From the NCBI GenBank assembly GCA_050050615.1, contig JASFTV010000196.1:1-6484 (forward strand): a stretch of 6,484 nucleotides of DNA, given 5' to 3'. The notes below the pieces were generated by a model that worked only from the letters and a program-made list of their open reading frames with translations, had not been told where the DNA came from and ran no database searches. This document shows, in pieces, positions 1 through 3,749 of this stretch. Within the stretch, counting starts at the first letter, position 1; each line of letters opens with the position of its first letter. The DNA comes from JASFTV01 sp050050615 (GTDB taxonomy: Bacteria; Desulfobacterota; DSM-4660; Desulfatiglandales; HGW-15). The translations under genes and the position numbers were made by a program.

Positions 1-527
1 TTCTCGAATCACAGGGCATTCCAATCATTGAGGTGGAACGGGGAGGTGATATTACCTATCACGGCCCGGGGCAGCTCGTGGTTTACCCTATCGTGGATTT
101 GAGAGCTGCTGGATGGAAGGTTATCGCATTTGTAGAAGCCCTGGAGGAGGTCATGATCCGCACGGTCGCGGATTGGGGCATCCAGGCAGAGCGAAACCCT
201 TTAAACCGCGGTGCATGGGTAGGCCCCTCCAAGATCGGAAGCATCGGCATTGCGGTACGCCGTTCAATCAGCTTCCACGGGCTTGCCCTCAATGTCAACA
301 CGGAGCTCGAGCCTTTCAGCTGGGTTCATCCATGCGGGCTCCAAGGCGTCCTGGTCACCACCATGAAGCAGGTGCTGGGCCGGAAGATTGACATGGATGA
401 TGTTCGCCGTGCCGCCTACGCACACATCCAGAAGATCTTCGGTGTGCAACCGCTTCCGGTCAACCTTAATGAATTCCAAAGCCTTCTGCGGTTTAGGCCC
501 CAAACATCCGGCAGGAAAGCCGTATGA
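1..527 (+). CDS. lipB: Octanoyltransferase LipB (lipoyl/octanoyl-ACP:protein N-octanoyltransferase), 5' end missing
   Basis: LipB transfers octanoate from acyl carrier protein to a lysine of lipoyl domains (E2 and GcvH proteins) in the cytoplasm, the first step of endogenous lipoate synthesis. The frame is open from base 3 to the TGA at 525-527, so the start lies outside the window; the GTG at 33 is internal. Visible family signatures, numbered from the codon at 33, are RGGDITYHGPGQ (residues 3-14), the catalytic lysine in SKIGSIG (K67, bases 231-233), SFHGLALNVN (80-89) and the nucleophilic cysteine in HPCGLQG (C101, bases 333-335). The 34-residue spacing between Lys and Cys equals that between K135 and C169 of E. 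coli LipB, which implies that roughly 55-60 N-terminal residues are missing. The stop overlaps the lipA start in ATGA, so the two genes are probably translationally coupled. No disruption is seen in the visible part. Confidence 0.96.
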   Translation, partial: LESQGIPIIEVERGGDITYHGPGQLVVYPIVDLRAAGWKVIAFVEALEEVMIRTVADWGIQAERNPLNRGAWVGPSKIGSIGIAVRRSISFHGLALNVNTELEPFSWVHPCGLQGVLVTTMKQVLGRKIDMDDVRRAAYAHIQKIFGVQPLPVNLNEFQSLLRFRPQTSGRKAV

Positions 528-1405
528 GTTCAAACCCTGAACAGAGGCAACGTTTGCCAAAACCGCCGTGGCTCAAGCGGCGTATACCTTCTGGAGCCAC
601 TTACCAGGAGATCCACAGACTCCTGAAGAAAAGCCAACTGCATACGGTCTGTCAGGAAGCGTGTTGCCCCAATCTTGGCGAGTGTTTCTCTCAAGGTACG
701 GCCACCTTCTTGATCCTGGGAGATCGGTGTACCCGCAATTGCCGGTTCTGCGCTGTCTCTCACGGGCCCCTGGGGCCTCCAGAGCCCCAAGAACCGGACA
801 GAGTGGCTGAGGCGGTTAGGACGATGGGATTGCACTATGTGGTCGTCACCTCTGTCACCCGGGACGACCTTCCGGATGGCGGCGCCGGACTTTTTGCCGA
901 GACCATCAAAGCGATCCGAAAAAAAACGCCTGATGCCAGGGTGGAAGTGTTGATACCGGACTTCCAGGGAAATTCTGATGCGCTGAAGAGCGTGGTTGAC
1001 GCCCACCCCGATGTCTTGAACCATAACATTGAGACCGTGTGCCGGCTCTATCCATCCGTGCGACCAGAGGCTGTGTATCAGCGATCTATTCAATTACTGA
1101 GACATGCCATGGCGCTCGATCCCTCGACCCCCAGCAAGTCAGGCCTCATGCTCGGCCTCGGGGAGTCCCCTGAAGAGGTTCGTGAAACCCTAAAGGACCT
1201 TCTTGATGCCGGGTGTCGCATCGTCACCCTGGGCCAATACCTTCAGCCCTCAAAGGCGCACCTGCCTGTAGCGCGTTTCCTTCCTCCTGAAGAATTCCAA
1301 GAATGGAGGGAAGCAGCGCTCTCAATGGGCTTCGCTCAAGTGGCGAGCGGCCCCTTCGTGCGAAGCTCCTATCACGCCAATGAACTCTTTGAGGCACTCA
1401 CATGA
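524..1405 (+). CDS. lipA: Lipoyl synthase LipA (radical SAM)
   Basis: LipA inserts sulfur at C6 and C8 of protein-bound octanoyl groups using S-adenosylmethionine and two 4Fe-4S clusters. The 293-residue product is of normal family length. The auxiliary-cluster motif C-x4-C-x5-C is at C43, C48 and C54; the radical SAM motif CTRNCRFC gives C69, C73 and C76; the C-terminal RSSY motif (280-283), whose serine ligates the auxiliary cluster in characterised homologues, is present. Further family blocks are VVVTSVTRDDLPDGGA, LNHNIETV and KSGLMLGLGE. The ATG at 524 overlaps the lipB stop by four bases, with a modest Shine-Dalgarno sequence AGGAAAG at 513-519, and a shorter start would not explain the coupling. 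Residue 173 is Cys in ETVCRLYP where relatives I recall have Pro. The protein works directly after LipB on the same substrate. Confidence 0.97.
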   Translation: MSSNPEQRQRLPKPPWLKRRIPSGATYQEIHRLLKKSQLHTVCQEACCPNLGECFSQGTATFLILGDRCTRNCRFCAVSHGPLGPPEPQEPDRVAEAVRTMGLHYVVVTSVTRDDLPDGGAGLFAETIKAIRKKTPDARVEVLIPDFQGNSDALKSVVDAHPDVLNHNIETVCRLYPSVRPEAVYQRSIQLLRHAMALDPSTPSKSGLMLGLGESPEEVRETLKDLLDAGCRIVTLGQYLQPSKAHLPVARFLPPEEFQEWREAALSMGFAQVASGPFVRSSYHANELFEALT

Positions 1406-1551
1406 TCGGGCATCTCGCTATGGTCAAAAACTCTTCATGGAAAGACAAGCCCGAAGCAAAGGGTCCCGCCCCCCCGGTCTTCAAGCAGTCCTTCCCATCA
1501 GCGATCATGGCCTCAATGAGAGGATGCGATCTTAGGGGAAGAACCTTACAC

Positions 1552-1571
1552 GTTAATCCCGGACGGGTTAC
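1552..1571. promoter_or_regulatory. Small imperfect dyad upstream of the LuxR-type regulator gene
   Basis: GTTAATCCCG and CGGGTTAC face each other across a two-base centre in the 192-base spacer between lipA and the regulator gene, ending 12 bases before the ribosome binding site. The arms match apart from one extra T and one T/A position. It could be an operator, for example for autoregulation, or chance. The centre is too tight for a good RNA hairpin and no T-run follows, so it is not a terminator. The rest of the spacer (1406-1551) shows no terminator or promoter I can defend. Confidence 0.2.
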
Positions 1572-1583
1572 CTTCACGTCTCG

Positions 1584-1592
1584 AAAAGGAGG
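1584..1592 (+). promoter_or_regulatory. Strong ribosome binding site for the LuxR-type regulator
   Basis: AAAAGGAGG lies 5 bases before the ATG at 1598. It is close to the full anti-Shine-Dalgarno complement and fixes the start of the 448-residue frame. Confidence 0.75.
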
Positions 1593-1597
1593 GTCTC

Positions 1598-2944
1598 ATG
1601 AGAAGAAACCCGGCCTATGAGGAGCTGGAGCGACGGATCAAAACCTTGGAGAAGGAAGCCGAAAGAGGGGAACGGGCAGAAGGAATCTTGCAAGAAAAGG
1701 CCCATGAACTCCGGGAGCGGGTCAAGGAGTTATCCTGCCTTTACAACATCTCCAGGCTCACCCAGAAGCAGAAAATCACCCTTGATGAGATCCTCCTTGG
1801 TACGGTGAGAGCCATCCCTCCGGCCTGGCAGTACCCCGAGATCACTTGTGCCAGAGTCGTCTTTGAAGATCGGGAGATGAGGACGGACAACTTCAAGGAA
1901 ACCGCCTGGAAGCTGGCCGAGGACATCAAATTCCAACGGAAGAGTGTCGGCTATGTGGAGGTCCGCTATCTCAAGAAAAGAGGGGAGAGAGACGAAGGTC
2001 CCTTTCTCAAAGAGGAACGCAAACTGCTCAAAGTTATTTCAGAGCAATTGGGAAGCATCATCGAAAGGTGGCAAGCGGAGGAGGCACTGGAGGAGAAGAC
2101 CCACGAACTCCGCGAGCGGATCAAGGAGTTATCCTGCCTTTACAACATCTCCAGGCTCAGAGAGAAACCGGACATTCTCTTGGAGGAGATCCTCCTGGGG
2201 ACAGTCAATGCCATCCCTCCGGCTTGGCAGTACCCCGAGATCACTTGTGCCAGAGTCGTCTTTGAAGATCGGGAGATGAGGACGGACAACTTCAAGGAAA
2301 CCGCCTGGAAGCTGGCCGAGAAGGTCCGGGCCAACGGGCGAGCGGTCGGGACCTTGGAGGTCTTCTATCTGGAGGAAAGGCCGCAGAGAGACCAAGGGAC
2401 TTTTCTGAGGGAGGAAAAGAACCTGCTAAAGGTCATTGCTGAAAGGCTGGGCCGGATCATTGAGAGGTACCGGGCTGAGGAAATGCTGAAGAGGAGAGAG
2501 CGGGACCTGGAGATCAAGACCAAGAACCTAGAGGAAGTCAATACGGCCTTGAAGGTGCTTCTGAAAAGGCGCGAAGAGGACAAGCTCGACCTGGAAGATA
2601 ATGTGCTCTTCAACATGAAGGAATTGATCATTCCCTACCTCGAAAAACTGAAGGCAAGCGGATTGGAAGAAAGGCAAAGGGCTTATGTGGGAATCCTGGA
2701 ATCCAATCTGAACGATATTATCTCCACTTTTCCCAGAAGGTTATCGTCCAGCCTTTTTAACATCACGCCGACGGAAATGAAGATTGCAGACCTTATCAAG
2801 CGTGGGAAGACAACCAAAGAAATCGCGGTATTTTTGAACACCTCAACCAGGGCCATTGAGTTTCACAGGGCAAATCTGAGGCAAAAGCTCGGCCTCAAGA
2901 ATAAAAGAGCCAACCTACGATCCCACCTCCTCTCCATTTCATAG
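1598..2944 (+). CDS. LuxR-type HTH transcriptional regulator with two tandem GAF-like sensory modules
   Basis: This is a probable cytoplasmic DNA-binding regulator of 448 residues with no signal peptide or membrane segment. Residues 1-45 are a charged coiled coil (ELERRIKTLEKEAERG). A GAF-like sensory module, from ELSCLYNISRL through IPPAWQYPEITCARV to a final helix ending IIER, occupies about 45-157. A second copy occupies about 178-290, and the copies are offset by exactly 133 residues. A second coiled coil and helical linker follow (about 291-385, with LEERQRAYVGILESN). The C-terminal LuxR/GerE-type HTH is at about 388-440 (ITPTEMKIADLIKRGKTTKE, then NTSTRAIEFHRANLRQKLGL). From memory, this module is common in sensor kinases of Desulfobacterota and methanogens, and the linker plus HTH in PAS-LuxR proteins of Desulfobacterota. 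There is no receiver, kinase or ATPase domain, so control is presumably by direct ligand binding or partner interaction. Signal and target genes cannot be told from sequence. Confidence 0.88.
   Translation: MRRNPAYEELERRIKTLEKEAERGERAEGILQEKAHELRERVKELSCLYNISRLTQKQKITLDEILLGTVRAIPPAWQYPEITCARVVFEDREMRTDNFKETAWKLAEDIKFQRKSVGYVEVRYLKKRGERDEGPFLKEERKLLKVISEQLGSIIERWQAEEALEEKTHELRERIKELSCLYNISRLREKPDILLEEILLGTVNAIPPAWQYPEITCARVVFEDREMRTDNFKETAWKLAEKVRANGRAVGTLEVFYLEERPQRDQGTFLREEKNLLKVIAERLGRIIERYRAEEMLKRRERDLEIKTKNLEEVNTALKVLLKRREEDKLDLEDNVLFNMKELIIPYLEKLKASGLEERQRAYVGILESNLNDIISTFPRRLSSSLFNITPTEMKIADLIKRGKTTKEIAVFLNTSTRAIEFHRANLRQKLGLKNKRANLRSHLLSIS
1679..2077 (+). repeat. In-gene tandem repeat, copy 1 (GAF-like sensory module)
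   Basis: This 399-base unit encodes residues 28-160 of the regulator and aligns without gaps to 2078-2476. Two blocks are identical in both copies: 39 bases (1722-1760) and 96 bases (1826-1921, residues W77-E108). The remainder, especially after 1921, has diverged considerably. A third partial start of the unit (RAEEMLKRR, residues 292-300) follows copy 2, matching RAEGILQEK at residues 26-34 and QAEEALEEK at residues 159-167. Confidence 0.9.
2078..2476 (+). repeat. In-gene tandem repeat, copy 2 (GAF-like sensory module)
   Basis: This is the direct continuation of copy 1 and encodes residues 161-293. The blocks identical to copy 1 are 2121-2159 and 2225-2320 (residues W210-E241). The phase is preserved and no indel separates the copies. 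Confidence 0.9.
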
Positions 2945-3267
2945 TACAAGTTTTTACCTGCTATTAACCTGGGTATCTTTTGGTATTTACATTTCTCCGC
3001 CTTCGTCTTTGAATATTAGGGGAGATGCACGAGGATTTATGTTTCTCCGGCCCCGTCATGGCCGACAAAAGGCTTTCCCCAAGAGAGGATGTTCCATGCA
3101 TACACTTTTGAACGATGCCGATGGTCTTTGTTCCAGGCAAGAGGAACCCAATTCTTTGGGAATCTTCAGTACATACAAGGTTTCGGCGTTCAATATTCTG
3201 ATAAACCCTCATCGAGGGCGTATTAGCTTGTTATTCTTTCATAAATAATCACCGGCCCTCCGGCTGC

Positions 3268-3309
3268 ACCGATCAAAACCCGTTGGGGACATGCATCGTT
3301 TGAATCGGT
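3268..3309. promoter_or_regulatory. Imperfect inverted repeat upstream of the Cys-rich protein gene
   Basis: ACCGATCAAA (3268-3277) pairs with TTTGAATCGGT (3299-3309) as a ten-base stem with one bulged A, enclosing about 21 bases that contain CCC-GTT-GGG. It lies about 55 bases before the start of the Cys-rich gene. It could be an operator for a dimeric regulator, possibly the LuxR-type protein upstream, or a structured 5' leader. There is no T-run after it, so a terminator is unlikely. Its significance is unproven. Confidence 0.3.
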
Positions 3310-3352
3310 CGGACAAAGCGTCTGCTTGAAAGGGGGTCCGTGCCGCAAAAGG

Positions 3353-3359
3353 AAAGGAG
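3353..3359 (+). promoter_or_regulatory. Ribosome binding site for the Cys-rich protein
   Basis: AAAGGAG lies six bases before the ATG at 3366. It supports that start and the reality of this short gene. Confidence 0.7.
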
Positions 3360-3365
3360 TCCATC

Positions 3366-3713
3366 ATGACAGCCGTTGAACATTTTTCCAGTCTCGGGCT
3401 CTCTCGAGAAAAGGAGATCTGCTCCACTTGCCGCCACAGCACTGATTGTCGCCTAAATCATAGAAAGGGCGGGAAACCTGTCCTGCTTTGCGAAGAGTTC
3501 GAGCTCGACTCGGAATTCTCAAAGGATGGGACAAGGGAGCGGGATTTTGTCCGCCCTATTCCTCAGGACACTCCCATGATCGACAAAAACAACCTCGCAC
3601 AATCCTATATCGGTTTATGCAGGACTTGTAAGAAACTCCCCCTGTGCTGCTTCACAAAGCCCGGGGGAGGAACCTGGGAATGCAGTGACTATGAACCCAA
3701 GACGACGGCCTGA
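3366..3713 (+). CDS. Small protein with two tandem four-cysteine motifs, function unknown
   Basis: This 115-residue protein has no signal peptide or membrane segment. It carries two copies of C-x2-C-x5-C-x(11-13)-C: C19, C22, C28, C42 and C85, C88, C94, C106, with an extra C95. The copies also share the surrounding pattern: ICSTCRHSTDC resembles LCRTCKKLPLC, and the last Cys is followed by EEFE or SDYE. The two knuckles are joined by a charged linker (about 47-75). The spacing suits zinc binding (rubredoxin or zinc-ribbon-like) but an Fe-S site cannot be excluded. A good ribosome binding site at 3353-3359 supports the start. The gene ends 36 bases before the large glutamate dehydrogenase and is probably co-transcribed with it, so a regulatory or accessory role for that enzyme is possible but unproven. 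I recall similar short CxxC...PVxxCEEF proteins in Desulfobacterota without an assigned function. Confidence 0.82.
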   Translation: MTAVEHFSSLGLSREKEICSTCRHSTDCRLNHRKGGKPVLLCEEFELDSEFSKDGTRERDFVRPIPQDTPMIDKNNLAQSYIGLCRTCKKLPLCCFTKPGGGTWECSDYEPKTTA

Positions 3714-3749
3714 TCGATCGCGAGCGAAAGAGTTTCAGAGGCTAAGAGA

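Larger units (their letters stand above)
2945..3365. other. 421-base intergenic region, AT-richer, no convincing gene
   Basis: The region separates the regulator from the Cys-rich/dehydrogenase operon and should contain the operon's promoter. Stretches such as 2945-2995 and 3180-3250 are visibly richer in A and T than the genes. It contains a doubtful 50-codon frame (3096-3248, ATG with GAGAGG at 3083-3088 seven bases upstream) whose product I do not recognise, a short hairpin at 3147-3160 (CCCAA, loop TTCT, TTGGG) without a T-run, and a larger dyad at 3268-3309. I found no clear sigma-70 or sigma-54 promoter, and no Rho-independent terminator for the upstream gene. Confidence 0.6.

Noticed and set aside
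33..35. GTG at 33 as the lipB start
   Set aside because: The frame continues upstream to the window edge, and the motif spacing to E. coli LipB places this codon near residue 69.
530..1093. 187-codon reverse-strand frame inside lipA
   Set aside because: It lies wholly opposite a well-conserved lipA and its translation has no recognisable domain; it is a shadow of lipA codon usage.
1402..1620. 72-codon + strand frame starting with ATGA overlap at the lipA stop
   Set aside because: The overlap imitates lipB-lipA coupling, but the product is low in recognisable structure, it runs 23 bases into the regulator gene across its strong ribosome binding site, and it resembles no family.
1830..2320. 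Repeat as an insertion sequence or CRISPR-like array
   Set aside because: There are only two in-frame copies within one protein, with no spacers, terminal inverted repeats or transposase.
3147..3160. Hairpin CCCAA-TTCT-TTGGG as a terminator
   Set aside because: The stem is only five base pairs and no T-run follows; it is about 200 bases after the regulator stop.
3281..3300. Sigma-54 type -24/-12 promoter around TTGGGG...TGCA
   Set aside because: The spacing between the GG and GC elements is wrong (about 5 instead of 10 bases).
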